Of a DNA stretch of 64,000 bases, positions 11,358-22,931 are shown piece after piece. The notes below the pieces were generated by a model that made no database searches, was not told where the DNA came from, and saw only the letters and a list, made by a program, of their open reading frames with translations. The stretch spans positions 186,001 through 250,000 of the forward strand of contig SADC01000025.1 of the NCBI GenBank assembly GCA_004194705.1. Direction: 5' to 3'. How positions within the stretch are numbered: position 1 is the first letter of the stretch; every line of letters begins with the position of its first letter. Position numbers and translations under genes: made by a program. The DNA comes from Ditylenchus dipsaci (taxonomy: Eukaryota > Nematoda > Chromadorea > Rhabditida > Anguinidae).

Positions 11358-11732
11358 ATAGACGTTTGGCGAATATGAAACTTTTTTCAAATTCGCGAAA
11401 CGTTTGGCGAATTTGAAACTCAAAAGAGTAAAATATCTCTAAGGGTATATATGGAGATACTTATTTAGACATATTAAGGGTATTGGCCGCTTCGCGGCCA
11501 AAGACCAGCACACTCCACATTGCAAGGGATAGGGTACATACATGTGTTAACCCCTGACCCTTGCAATGTGGAATATGCTAGACTTTGGCCATCACATTCA
11601 GCCAAATACCCTTGATATGTCTAAATAAGTATCTCCATATATACCCTTAGAGATATTTTACTCTTTTGAGTTTCAAATTCGCCAAACGTTTCGCGAATTT
11701 GAAAAAAGTTTCATATTCGCCAAACGTCTATA
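11358..11732. repeat. Near-perfect long palindrome (hairpin MITE)
   Basis: The arm ATAGACGTTTGGCGAATATG through GGAGATACTTATTTAGACAT is mirrored almost base for base on the right, with a central CCACATTGCAAGG pair around a short loop. Total length is about 375 bases. No direct target duplication was found. Confidence 0.7.
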
Positions 11733-11948
11733 CCCCAAATTACGTTTTAAAATGTTCGTTAAAGGACCATGGTTTTTGAACGCAGCGACATTTCCAAATT
11801 TGAGTTGGCGGGGGACACTTTTTTTATCATCGAGACCAATTAAATTTGAATGTGAATTATTGTTTACTTGCATTGAATTATTTAAATTATTATGTCTTAG
11901 TCCAGTTTGAATTAAAATCTCATATGAGTAGTTATGGTACAGTGAAAG

Positions 11949-12824
11949 GGTAAACAGCCAGTTCGCCACAAGGCCAGTTCGCCACGCTTTTCAAAGTGGC
12001 CAGTTCGCCACGGCCAGTTCGCCACGATTTTTTTCTACTTATTGAATTGCTATATTTTTTTCTCAAAAAGTATCTTGACTATTTAAAAATGATTGTGTAA
12101 GCCATTGGCACCCTATAAAACCATTAGCCATCCAGCTGGATGGTCCAGGCAACAAGATACCCACTGATGGTCCGGTTGCAACAAAAGAACATTTTATAGT
12201 GATTTCTTTATAGCGGTTTCCAAGTGGTCCCCAAGGTGAACCAAACTCAAGGAGTACCCGAATACTCAAAAAAGATGGTATTTGAACATAGTTTTGTTAG
12301 ATGGGGCCTACCGCATAAAGAAAATCTGGTATGCATACATGGTTTTTGCATCCAGAGTCACTTTCGAGTGATTTGCGTCTAAGGTATGTGGGCGTGCGCA
12401 TCTCAACTCCAAGCCCCAAGCCCCTGCTTGGTTGGTTAGAGATGCGCGCACTCACTTACCTTAGACATAATTCCGAGCAAGACTCTTGATCATAAATGTA
12501 TGTAGAGACTCTTTTTGCCCGGCTCCAGTGACCAAAACAGGGTAGAATACTTCTATGTACGGTGGTCTGCCTTGGGGATCTATGTAAAAAGTGAAAATTT
12601 GGTCAAAAAAATTTTATTTGATTGCTGCTTTATTTGGTTTTTATAGCATGCCAATGGCTCACACAATCATTTTTAAATAGCCAAGATAATTTTTGAGAAA
12701 AAAATATAGCAATTCAAGAAGTAGAAAAATTCGTGGCGAACTTGCCGTGGCGAAGTGGCCACTTTGAAAAGCGTGGCGAACTGGCCGTGGCGAACTGGCC
12801 ACGTGGCGAACTGGCCTGTCTCCC
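11949..12824. mobile_element. hAT-type element with GCCAGTTCGCCAC arrays
   Basis: The 8-bp direct repeat AGTGAAAG (11941-11948 and 12825-12832) flanks ends containing ACAGCCAGTTCGCCAC and its mirror. Each end carries four or five units of GCCAGTTCGCCAC in opposite orientation. There is no transposase. A copy of the GTCTAAGG hairpin family lies in the middle. Confidence 0.8.
12345..12490. repeat. GTCTAAGG hairpin repeat, copy 1
   Basis: CATCCAGAGTCACTTTCGAG is followed by GTCTAAGGTATGTG and GCGCATCTCAACTCC, then by the partner GGTTAGAGATGCGCGCACTC and ACTTACCTTAGAC. The two halves pair as an imperfect stem. Other copies are near 13330, 19107, 23085, 27197 (reverse) and 53160 (half). Upstream AACATAGTTTTGTTAGATGG is also shared, so the repeat unit is longer than the stem. 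Confidence 0.7.
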
Positions 12825-13255
12825 AGTGAAAGTAGCCTAAGTCGTCCGATCTGGCAGTGTCAAGCAACGTTGGCTCGACTAGTGAATGGTTCTATATTTT
12901 GATAAAATTTTTAAATGCAAACAAAAAATAATTTGAAAAACAATTGTTGAATATTTTCAGAGTAAAAAAGTGTCCCACGCCAGTTCAAAATTTGGAGATG
13001 CCGCTGCGTTCAAAAACCATGGTCTTTTAAACGATGTTTTTTTTGCATTTTTCACTAATTCGTAAATCATGTTTAAATGACTCTTTAGTAATTTTTATAT
13101 TTTTAAAACAATAACAAAGGGATTTTCTGACATTTTTGCACACAAAAAATGGATTTTTTGAAAAAAAATTTTTGACCAAAATTTGACTTTTTTGCCTTGG
13201 TCCCCCAAAGCAATCCAACCTGGAAGGGTACCTGGATACCCCAAAGAGATAGAGT

Positions 13256-13386
13256 TTGAACATAGTTTTTTTAACTGGGGCGTTATCTTATAAAGAAACT
13301 CTGGTATGCATGCTTTTTCATGCATCCAGAGTCACTTTGGAGTGATTTGTGTCTAAGGTATGTGGGTGTGCGCATCTCAACTCCAA
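13256..13386. repeat. GTCTAAGG hairpin repeat, copy 2 (left half)
   Basis: It shares TTTGAACATAGTTTTTTTAA, CTGGTATGCATGC and CATCCAGAGTCACTTTGGAG with copy 1, then stops after GCGCATCTCAACTCC. The right half of the stem is missing. Confidence 0.65.
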
Positions 13387-13978
13387 TTCGGCCACTAGAC
13401 CTATTTGATATTGTTTTTTTGGGTTTTCGCCCTATTCGATGCAAAATCAAATACGCTTTCTAATAAAGAAAAAATTTGGTGGAACGCTTGATCTACAGGT
13501 CTTTTTAAGGCAAAAAATATATAAGGATTTTTTTCATGTTTAGAGGTCTATATCTCTAACTTTTCACAATCATTCACAGAATTTTTTCTGCAGGATGAAA
13601 GAGCTGTCAATTCTGCGTCGAATAGTATATTATTTGTCAAATAGAGATGAAAAATATTTACACAAGCTTGAAAGAAAAAATACTCCCTTTTTAATAAATT
13701 TCAACAAAACATATTTTAAAAATAAGGCCATTCGAAATTTTTTGGTGTAAAAATGCACCAACCAAAATTAAAGTTATTCAGAATGAGTCAGGCAACACGG
13801 TGAACCGGAAGTAAATTCTTGCCAAAAAATTACGGTAACAAGGTTTCTTATTGACGTCTGCAAAATTACAGAAAACGTCTTTATTGTTGTATCTTCTTTT
13901 GTGGGAATTTCGCCTCCAGCGCCCAATTTTGCTAGAAAAAAAATATTATAAAAAAATATTTTGCGTCCCCTCGTTTGC

Positions 13979-15738
13979 CACCGATTTTTCAACTTTTTCA
14001 AAAAAAAATTATTAGACTTTTCAATCGAAAATTTTTGTAATTAGCAAAATTTTCTCAGCTGTTTCAATGTACTTAGTTAGTCTTCCAATAATCTCATAAT
14101 TGTTAGTAATTAAAAAAATTTAAATTTACTTCACTACTTCTATCATTATAAAGCAGGGTTCGTAATGAAAAATTTTGAAAAAAAGATATTTTGACCATTT
14201 TTGAAGATTTTGGGTCCCGAAAAAAGGACAATTTTTTCAAAAAGGACAATTACGAACCCTATTTGTCATGGAGTGGAACTCCATGGAGGGACATCCGGCT
14301 AGAGCATTGGAGAGATAACAAACCAGTCTCGAGATGCAGTGTGATGGATGCTGCCCTGCTGGCTCTCCATGCACTATAAAAGGAAACAAACCTTTGCACA
14401 AGGGAGATTAACAGGGGCTAAAGAAGGGGTTTAGGATTGTGTATGTGTATTCTGTGTTGTGCTAATAAAACCTTGATGCCCACCTAAAGCATTACATGGC
14501 GCTCCCGGAGACTGAAGCACCCCGTTCAAACAAATTCTGTAATGCCGGCTATCTGAGGTGTCTTGTGCTAAATGTACCCCTTGTCTGATCATCTTGGGGA
14601 TGAAAAAGCAACCAGTGCAATCAAGAACCAAGTGCTTATTCTGTAGTATTCGTGGCCAGAACTCCCCTGCACGGCTCGGCCGGGAGCTGGTCGCATGATC
14701 TCCTAGCTTCAACTCTTGTCAGAGAGAGATTGCGACTGAGGAGGGGCAGCATGCTAAGTCCTAGCAACTGTTCATCAGGTGGCGACCCTACTGACCACTC
14801 AACCACCACATCAAGTATATTTTTACCTTGAGGAGGCCTCCAGCACTCCTTCCTTTTTCACATACACCAAGCACATACCAGCATTCAGCAGTGAACTTTG
14901 ATCAGCAACACAGCACACCCATCCACAACCCCGCCTGTGCCCCTGTCACCACGCGGAAGCAAATTAACCGAGTCTGGCTTTTCACAAAATAGGCATCCGA
15001 AAAGAACACAGCCGCAGGCTGGAGCAAGCATCCAACAAAGATGCTTTGTCTAAAAAAGGATGGAGGTAAGAGAATTGCAGAGATTTCTTTGCCTTGCCCA
15101 ACCTTTGAAGGGGACAAAAATTAGAACACATGGACACACAAATTACAACTACTGCACCTACTTCAACACCCACAATTTCAATCGACATCAAACCCTGTGA
15201 ACCTGACCTCACTTCAGCCATTTCCCTGCTTTTTTCCAATTGACATCAACCTATTGGGGTGGGGGATGTCATGGAGTGGAACTCCATGGAGGGACATCCG
15301 GCTAGAGCATTGGAGAGATAACAAACCAGTCTCGAGATGCAGTGTGATGGATGCTGCCCTGCTGGCTCTCCATGCACTATAAAAGGAAACAAACCTTTGC
15401 ACAAGGGAGATTAACAGGGGCTAAAGAAGGGGTTTAGGATTGTGTATGTGTATTCTGTGTTGTGCTAATAAAACCTTGATGCCCACCTAAAGCATTACAG
15501 TAAACTTGTAAAAAATGACACAACTTTTTAATCGATTTTTTCACAACCGAAATCGAGACGTTTGTAAAAACGAGAAAGTACGTCTTCAATGGTAAGGTGA
15601 GGGCTTTCAAAAAAGCATAATTTTTTTTATATGTATCTGATAAAAAAAAATTCACAGACTAAAACAATTTTTAATTTAAAAAGTAAGATATCTTAAAAAG
15701 TCTAATAATTTTTTTTGAAAAAGTTAAAAAATCGGTGG
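13979..15738. repeat. Inverted-repeat element split by an LTR element
   Basis: CCACCGATTTTTCAACTTTT, then AAATTATTAGACTTTT, is mirrored at about 15693-15738. The interior is broken by the LTR retroelement at 14264-15499 and by a small AGGGTTCGTAAT hairpin at 14153-14260. A related single end is seen near 7849-7890. Confidence 0.55.
14264..15499. mobile_element. Miniature LTR retrotransposon (TRIM-like)
   Basis: Two 233-bp direct repeats (14264-14496 and 15267-15499) look identical by eye and have TG...CA ends (TGTCATGGAG to GCATTACA). Each LTR has CACTATAAAAGG (TATA box) and GCTAATAAAACC (poly(A) signal). TGGCGCTCCCGGAGAC right after the left LTR looks like a tRNA primer-binding site. GGGGTGGGGGA right before the right LTR is a polypurine tract. 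The internal region is only 770 bases with no reverse transcriptase, integrase or gag, so it would depend on a partner element. The five bases outside the two LTRs (CTATT and GTAAA) do not match, so no target duplication is evident. Plus-strand and minus-strand frames inside the LTRs are not genes. Confidence 0.85.
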
Positions 15739-15767
15739 ACTCCAACTTTTTTTTTATCGTTTTTAGC

Positions 15768-16244
15768 GGCTCTACTCTGTTTCGTCCCAAATTGTTTCCG
15801 CCAAAAATCGTTATGGCCAAAAACGTTCCATTTTTAATTAATTAGTTTGCTACATATGGTTTTTCTAAGTGATTTCATGAATATTCTCATTTACAAGTTT
15901 ATACTTGAATTGATGCTAGAGAGCAGGGATACATTTTGCGTATAAGGTTGTAAATGACCACGTCTGCAATATTTGCTGAAAACCCCCAAAAGTTCTCAAA
16001 AAAGTCCAGGATTCCGGAACTTTTGGGGTTTTTCAGCAAATTTTGCAAACATGGTTATTTACAACCTTATCCGCAAAATGTATCCCTGCTCTCTAGCATC
16101 AATTCAAGTATAAATTTGTAAATGAGAATATCCACAAAATTAGTTAGAAAAACCATATGTAGCAAACTAATTAATTAAAAATGGAACGTTTTTGGCTATA
16201 ACGATTTTTGGCGGAAACAATTTGGGACGAAACAGAGTAGAGCC
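15768..16244. mobile_element. 477-bp hairpin element with 8-bp target duplication
   Basis: TTTTTAGC flanks it directly on both sides (15760-15767, 16245-16252). The termini are GGCTCTACTCTGTTTCGTCC and its mirror, and the arms pair for almost the full half length, through ATCCCTGCTCTCTAGCATC. The 8-bp duplication suits hAT or P-type transposition, but the GGCTCT end is not the usual hAT CAG, so the superfamily is open. Confidence 0.75.
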
Positions 16245-16735
16245 TTTTTAGCGTATAAGAATTACTTAAGATACGTCTAAGAACTACTTACAGTCAACGA
16301 AAAAAGGGGCTTCCAAGTGCACAAGTACCAAATTCCTTCGATAAGGTCCGAAAATGACACCCCAGGAGGTTTCCTGGTCAGTATTAAAATAAATTTAGCT
16401 TTTCGAGCAAGGAACACAATCGTGTCCGTTTCAGCTTGTACTATTATTTGTTGAGTCAAAAAATACGAAAAAATATACATTGCCTGTGATAATTAACGAA
16501 ACCACTGGAGAAAAGCTGGAGACATTGCACTGTTATACTACTATAGATGGCCTGCTATATTCTTCAATTGCACTTATACGAATTCACCCCCATACTTCAC
16601 CCACTGACACAAGTTTTGAACTAACAAGTTAAGAACGCAGGAATACAGAATGCCTCAAACCTCAAAAATTTGAAACCTCAATTTTGTTTGCTGCAGTAAT
16701 TTTGATTAAACCTGCATTTCAATTGTTCATAATTT

Positions 16736-16982
16736 GGCCCTATCCCTCAATGGGGGAGGTTTCGCCCTGGTCCCCCTGTTGCTGTTTTTTGTGAGTTTTC
16801 AGGCTAAAGCTCATGTAAAAGTAGGCCAGAGTATGTTAGGACGAACTTGAACATGAGTCTAAAATACATTTGAGTCCTTGCTAACATACGCTGGCCAACC
16901 CTCGCCTAATCCTAAAGCCTGAAAATCACAAAAAAAACAGCAGGGCTGACCAAGGCAAAACCCTCATTGAGGAATAGGCCAT
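16736..16982. repeat. Hairpin MITE, GGCC...CTGGTC arms
   Basis: GGCCCTATCCCTCAATGGGG through GCCCTGGTCCCCCTG is mirrored by CAGCAGGGCTGACCAAGG through CTCATTGAGGAATAGGCC. The CTGAAAATCACAAA segment recurs at 5813-5830 beside a similar GACCAAGGCAAAA arm, so the family has at least one relative in the window. Confidence 0.6.
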
Positions 16983-17105
16983 AAATTTCATCGTTCTGCA
17001 TTTTTATCGTTTATTTTAAATAAATCTTTTTCCTTTCTCATGAATTTTTAGAAAATGGAAGTACATTAACACTTAAAAGGCTGTTTGTACCAATGCGGGC
17101 TGTAG

Positions 17106-17275
17106 GAAGTTTCGTAACAAGACAATTTTGTAGCAGCGAATTTTCGTAAAAGCAAACTTTCGTAAGAAATTTTTTTTCGTAAGAGCGAATTTTCGTAAGA
17201 AGCTTTTTCGTAACAGCTTATTTTCGTAACGAACTTCTTCATAACAGCAAGTTTTGCGTAAGAAACTTCTTGCAT
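17106..17275. repeat. Degenerate tandem array, TTTTCGTAA(GAGCGAA)
   Basis: Roughly ten units around CGTAAGAGCGAATTTTCGTA, with spacing varying between 14 and 20 bases. It resembles the CGTCGC/CGACGAAA arrays at 7.5 and 32.3 kb in style but not in exact sequence. No opposite-strand partner array was found. Confidence 0.55.
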
Positions 17276-17283
17276 ACTACATA

Positions 17284-17438
17284 CCGTAAATCCTCTAATA
17301 GAGCCCCCCTCTCTAATAGAGCCCCCCCCTCGATATTTGACTAGAGTTTCAGAGTTAGCACCATTTTTGATTGACAATTTCAAGATTTTTCAGGGATTGA
17401 AAAATAAAGCCCCCGGGGCTCTATTAGAGGATTTACGG
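17284..17438. mobile_element. CCGTATTT-family hairpin, inner arm AGAGCCCCCC
   Basis: TA flanks both ends. The terminus CCGTAAATCCTCTAATA is followed by GAGCCCCCC, and GGGGCTCTATTAGAGG with ATTTACGG closes it. About 155 bases, non-coding. Confidence 0.75.
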
Positions 17439-18341
17439 TAGTTCAGTTTTTAAATTTTTACTAATTATGCCGCCCCTTCTTATTCTTAGTTCACTTTTGT
17501 ATTTTTCCCTTCAAGCTTTTTCGAAATTTTCATAAAAAATTGAGATTTTGAAAATTCGTTTTTGTAGAAACAGGGTTTAATTCGAAAAAAACTTCGACTG
17601 TATGTTAATGGGAGAGCCAATTGTTAGAACGGGACCGGGCCCGGCCGTATGTTAATGAGAGGTGTATGTTAATGGAGGTCATTTTGCCCTGATTTCAATC
17701 AAACCAACCAAAGCTTAGCCGTAAAGCTTAGTTAATGGTAGAGCTTATGTGAATGAGGGGGAGTATGTTAATGAGAGGTTCAACTGTACTTATGGAAGAA
17801 CACCCTATCGGTACTACCAGTGCCACAATTTCGACTTTTTACAATACTATTTCCTGTACTTGCTAAAACAAAAAATTTTATTCGATATAACAAAAGAGCA
17901 CTTGAAGGTGTATTTGGGGTAGCAATAACGAATGGATTATACTAGCAGCAATTCATCCACCGAAGCCGTACAGAGTCCTGCCTTGGCGCTTCAGAGCATA
18001 GACCACATCCTGGCGTTGACCTAAATGGCGTTGACCTAAAGTAGAGATGATAAACCAATGAGATGAGAAATTAGCGAGACTAATAGGCGGAAGAAACTGT
18101 TATATGTAGCAACAGAGCCTTTGAGGCTCGCCGGAACACTGGGTTTCCCCTCGCCAGAGCTATAGGGGTTTTGGTGAATGTGGCGAACAAAAAAACGTTA
18201 AACTGAAAAACTGAAAATAAATGGACAAGAAATGAATCGCAAAAATAGCTATAATCCTTAGTGTTTTGGGGTGTGGGACCCTAATTTGTTCAAAAATGCG
18301 AGCGTCTCGTTCGAAATGGAAGCCATTTTTTCAAACCTTAA

Positions 18342-18672
18342 AGGACCATACTTGTTGATGACAATGGGAATTTGGAAAATTCAAATGCGCGCGGGACACT
18401 TTTTTTTCCAAAATTATTTTTTATATCTTTTATCTTGTGCCAACATATCTTGTGCCAACAATGATCAAAATTAACACAGCAGACGGTGGAATTGAACTTA
18501 ACATCGACAATCACCTCACAGCGCTACTATACCACTTAGCCAACTATCCTTTCGTTTTTTATTTTGATATACCAACGACACATAATTCAAAAAGTATTTT
18601 TGGAGTATAAAAAAGTGTCCCATGCGCATTTGAATTTGCTAAATTCTCATTGTCATCAACGAGTATGGTCCT
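18342..18672. mobile_element. TTAA-flanked element, AGGACCAT family
   Basis: TTAA precedes AGGACCATACTTGTTGATGA, and the mirror ends in ATGGTCC then TTTAA. The arms also share GCGCGGGACACTTTTTTT and its complement. Same terminus and same GGGACAC motif as the 11763-13026 element. Confidence 0.7.
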
Positions 18673-19106
18673 TTAATGGCTTTTCTTTAATAGATGTTTT
18701 ACGGTAATGAACTAAATAAAAAATATTTAAACGAACTTTACTGGATTAGAAAAGTAAAATTAAATAAAAGCTAAGTCTCTTTTTAAGGTGGCAAAGGAAC
18801 TATGGATTAGTTTTAGCTCTTCCATCCCCCTTTATCTATTTGAAGAGTTTCCCACTTTACTGTGGGTCTCTTAGGACACTAGACTTATTCAATAATTTGC
18901 TAGCAGTAATATATATTTTACTTATTTCTGCTATTGACAAGTTTCGGTAAAAACAAGTTGATGAAATTGTTAATTATATTTACGCTCAGAGGTGATTTTT
19001 GACAAATTTTAACCTTTTTTAAACAAATCTATGTGAAAATGCTAGATTTTGAACAGGTTTTTACTTTCTGAGGCCAACCGCATAAATAAACTCTTTTATG
19101 CATATA

Positions 19107-19314
19107 TTTTATGGATCCAGAGTCGATTTCGAGTGAATCGTGTCTAAGGTATGTGGGTGTGCGCATCTCAACCCCGAAGGGGCGCAGGGGCTTGGTAGGT
19201 TAGAAATGCGCGCACTCACTAACCTTAGACATAATTTCGAGCAAGACTCTTGATCAAAAATGCATTGATTTCCTCTAATTGCTGCCCCGGGGCGGCAATT
19301 AGAGGAAATACGGT
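19107..19314. repeat. GTCTAAGG hairpin (copy 3) plus a mini CCGTATTT hairpin
   Basis: 19107-19258 repeats GATCCAGAGTCGATTTCGAG, GTCTAAGGTATGTGGGTG and the paired GCGCGCACTCACTAACC. Immediately after, 19266-19314 is a 49-base palindrome, TTTCCTCTAATTGCTGCCCC with its mirror and ACGG end, the shortest copy of the CCGTATTT family here. Confidence 0.65.
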
Positions 19315-20279
19315 GATTCAGTCAGCCCGAAAAATGAGTATTGTTTAGTTTTGTGCTGTGTGCTTGCTCTTAAAAGCAGTCAGGAATCTACCAGGCTTTT
19401 TTGAAGAAATCATGGGCAATTACAACAAATTGGTATTCTTTGACAAAAATTAATTTATTTTTATTCTATTTGGTACTTTGGTAACAATATATTTAAGGTT
19501 CGACCAGCTAAATCCCATCAGGTTTCTATTTATTATCGAGAAAAGGTGTCTAAGTTGCTTACTGCATGCATTTCAGAAGCCATTGAGATACAATTTAAAT
19601 TTAAACTTCTTCAATCCTGGATGTGGTATCTGTTTTTTAAAAATTCAAATACAGTCTTTTTGCACGAGCTAGTTAGCTGATTTTTTTGCCACTTTAGTCT
19701 ACACTTTTGACGCAGTCCTAAAGTACGGCAGCTTTTATTACGCCTAAGCACAAAAAACTGTTAGACTTGTTGCAAACTAGCTATGAACTTACAATAACGC
19801 ATCAAAATAGCTTTATCCTTCGTATGCAGGCACAATAAGTGCAAAGTTTTTTTCATACTTCCTCACTTGGAAGTGGCCACAGCTTTTCATTTATGAAAGA
19901 CTTTTTGGTGAAATCTTCACTCCATTAAAGTGCGATCGAGAGTGCGGGTGTGATCGACCTCATCTTTATTTTTAAGATAATAATTTACACTTTTTCATCG
20001 GTTGCTGTTTTAGCCTCGATCCTTTTGGTTCATTGAAGATGACACCGACTTAAAAAAATTTCATTAAAAGAAAAAATTTGCGGCCATTTTCGTTGTGCAC
20101 GTAACCTTAAGTATTCTTACAGCACGAGAAGGACCAGGTAGTGACCAGCTCTGGAACTTTGATTCATGTAACATATTTATTAAACATAGGGTTGTGAAAC
20201 AACAATATTCTCGGGCAGAACAAAATTGTGCTTTTGAACTTTGTGCATTAGAATTTGTTTTAGGTTCAATGATTAGGAA

Positions 20280-21225
20280 ATTTGGCGCTTCTCGGTTTGA
20301 AACTTTGGTGCGTACTTGTGTAGAAATTAACGCTGAAAACGATGGTGCGGGTCTCGTTCGCTGTAATACGCGACGAATAATGTGAAAGGTCTGAATTTAT
20401 AAAGTGAGCCTTTCTATTCAAACGGGTTTCAGAAAAAAAAGGATTTCGCTTTCTGATCATATGAGCACTTAAATACGTATAGTATTTAATTTTGAAGAGG
20501 AGTGAATGCGCTTTCTAATGCGTTTTTTTGTAAATTGAATTACAAAATAAATGCATTTTAAAATTATATGTCATTTTTAGGGGGGAAAACTCATTATTGT
20601 CACCGAAAGACTGATTATTGTTGTCACCGAAAAAGTTATTCTTGTTAGCAAAAGCTGTTCTCGACACGAAATCAACAATTTCCAATTTTTCGGTCATTTT
20701 TGTGTGAAATTCAGCGGTGGGGAAGACCAGATGGCTCAGAATCCATTCCGGAATGGCCGAGAGGCCAAAATAATTGGGTTTTTGGGGGTGTATTAAAGAG
20801 GGGTGGGTAAACTTTGTGAGAAAATAGATTGAGTGGATCAGAATTTGCCTCCGATGGGCTTAATTATGTCTCATAACCTTTGCAGAAAATTTTGAACGCA
20901 AATTTTTTGCAAAAATTACGTGATCTAAAAATGATACTTGATTTTGAAATGCATTTATTTTGTGATTCACTTTACAAAAATAAAAAGTTGAATATGCATT
21001 AGAAAGTGCGTTACCTTTTCTTCAAAAATAAAATATTATACGTATTGAAGTGCTTATATAGTTAGAAAGCTACATTCTTTTTTTCTGAAACCCGTCTGAG
21101 TAGAAGGGCTCACTTTATTAATTCAGACTTTTCCCATTCTTCGTCACGGATCGAAGTGAATGACGCTCGCACCATTGTCTCTAGCGGGAATTTCTGCACA
21201 AGTACGCACCAAAGTTACAACTTTT
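20280..21225. repeat. Inverted-repeat element with long arms
   Basis: The left arm, about 20280-20570 (CTTTGGTGCGTACTTGTG, GGTCTGAATTTATAAAGTGA, AATGCGCTTTCTAATGCG), is mirrored with about 80 percent identity at 20935-21225. Between them lies a GACTGATTATTGTTGTCACC block related to the 34790-35445 element. Open frames over the left arm are not supported as genes. Confidence 0.6.
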
Positions 21226-21520
21226 TAATACTTTCGGAGTGGAAAAGATGTCCTTCTCAAATTCAAGAACCCTAGATTTGTATTTGCATGAACGGCGATG
21301 CTCCTTTAAAGGGGCATACCAGCGCGTTACACTGCAAATTCAGTCAGGGACCAGCATTTTTTCAAAAATCGTACCTGTTTTCTCTCGTTTCAACTCAAAT
21401 CTGATATTTATGGATTTATCCTACTTTTGAAAAGTAGGCAGAAAACTTTCGTCGGATCAGGTAGAACTTTTATCTCTATATAGTATTTTGGACGGGTGTG
21501 TGGGTGGGTAACGCATATTA

Positions 21521-22095
21521 TGTTCAAGACCGAGTTTCTTCTAATTTCTGTAAACTCATGCCGGATATCTTTCCGGAACCCTAAAATTCAACTTCTTAGC
21601 TGTCTTTTAAGCACATAACCGGAAAAATGAGGTGGTTTTAAAAAAAAAGTTTATAAGTCCCTCCAAATTAGAGGTGGTGTATTTTTGTCTGGATATTAGG
21701 TGGATTTCCGTGTTCAAGACCGATTTTTGGCCAGGTTTTGCAACCTTTTGTCAGATATCTTGCCGGAACCCTAAAATTTAACTTCTTAGCTGTCTTTCAA
21801 GCACATAACCGGAAAAATGAGATAGCTTTAAAAAAGTCCCTCTCTTAAGCCCCTCCAAATTAGAGATGGTGTATTTTTGCCTGGGTAAATTTCGTGTTGA
21901 AGCCCACTTTTCTGCAATTTTTGGCGAATTAATGTAGGATGTCTTTGCGTAACCTCAAGTACAACATTTTGGCTTCATTTTAAGCACAAACACGTATACT
22001 TGAATTGGCTTCTAAAATTTTTTTCTGGCCCTCTAAATTGGTGATAGTGGATTTTAGCCTGGATTTAAAGTGGATTTTTGTGTTCAAGCCTACTT
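21521..22095. repeat. Tandem repeat, three units of about 187 bp
   Basis: TGTTCAAGACCG or its variant recurs at 21521, 21711, 21895 and 22081, spacings of 190, 184 and 186 bases. Shared internal blocks include CCGGAACCCTAAAATT, AACTTCTTAGCTGTCTTT and CACATAACCGGAAAAATGAG. Units diverge by roughly 15-25 percent, so this is an old short satellite block. Confidence 0.75.
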
Positions 22096-22181
22096 TTCTG
22101 CAAAGTAGGGTTGGTATATGGCCAGTAAGGGTGGGTAAGTAGCCAGATAGTACAGTTAAGTGTTTAGGTGGAATCTCTACA

Positions 22182-22232
22182 GTAAAGCTTTGATATAACG
22201 TACACCCTGGGGATCAGGACAGGTGTACGTTA
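22182..22232. repeat. Small CAGT-type hairpin
   Basis: ACAGTAAAGCTTTGATATAA then CGTACACC, followed by GGTGTACGTTATAG. It resembles a truncated copy of the TA-flanked CAGTC family. Confidence 0.5.
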
Positions 22233-22235
22233 TAG

Positions 22236-22395
22236 TAGACGAGGATAAGCGAGGATAGGCAAGGGTAGGCAAGGCCAGGTCAGAATAGGCGAGCATAGGC
22301 AAGGGTAGGCAAGGCTAGGCGAGGATAGGCGAGGATGGGCAAGGGTGAGCAAGGCTAGGTGAGGATAGGCGAGCATAGGCGAGGATAGGCGAAGT
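22236..22395. repeat. Minisatellite, unit GGCGAGGATA / GGCAAGGGTA
   Basis: About fifteen head-to-tail decamers alternating between GAGGATAGGC and AAGGGTAGGC forms. Non-coding. Confidence 0.8.
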
Positions 22396-22670
22396 AGAGT
22401 AGGTGGGTTATCAAGTAGGGTGGATAATATACTCTAACCATTAACGCACTCGAAAGATTAATCTACCCGAACTGCTAATGTAAATGAACCACTATTGTTC
22501 ATGAACCAAAAGAATAGTGCCCGAACCACCAATGTCCCCGCACAGCGTAGGCGCCGATAGGCGCCTGCAGACCCTAGTAGAAAATAGTCAAGAGAGAAAC
22601 AAATTGCTGGTCCCCCGCCTTGATTGCAGTGTAACGCGCTGGTATGCCCTTTAATTAATTGCTTTTTGGT

Positions 22671-22862
22671 ACAGCCGAGTCTCGATTTTACGTACCCCCG
22701 ATTTTACGTACGCCTTGATTCGATTTGGTTGGATTTGCCTTAAATAAGGCAAACCGCACTCCCGATTTTACGTTTTCAATGAAAATTGATGTTTACATGT
22801 TGAAGAACATTTATTTTGGAGTGCGTAAAGGGAGTGCGTAAAATCGAGACTCGACTTTATCA
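22671..22862. mobile_element. CAGTC-family hairpin, inner arm ATTTTACGTAC
   Basis: ACAGCCGAGTCTCGATTTTA then CGTACCCCC, closed by GTAAAATCGAGACTCGACT. The arms enclose a second CGATTTTACG pair. TA-flanked Tc1/mariner-pogo-type by terminus; no coding capacity. Confidence 0.6.
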
Positions 22863-22931
22863 ATTTTTTGTGAATGACTTTTTTGTGTGCAAAAGCGTTT
22901 TTTCTGTCACTAAATCAGCTACTGTTGCATT

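Larger units (their letters stand above)
11763..13026. mobile_element. TTAA-flanked element, AGGACCAT termini
   Basis: TTAA lies on both sides (11759-11762, 13027-13030). The ends read AGGACCATGGTTTTTGAACG and its mirror, and arms of about 60 bases continue to AAAAAGTGTCCC. Related elements are at 18342-18672 and 48868-49696. A separate hAT-type element (11949-12824) is inserted inside it. Confidence 0.7.

Noticed and set aside
14264..15499. Identical 60-codon frames at 14191-14379 and 15197-15382
   Set aside because: They are the same stretch of the two LTRs read in one frame, containing promoter and poly(A) motifs, not protein genes.
17630..17792. Possible further CAGTC-family hairpin (GTATGTTAATGAGAGG)
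   Set aside because: The two ends are in the same orientation (both read ...GACTG or CAACTG rightward), so no closed inverted pair could be shown.
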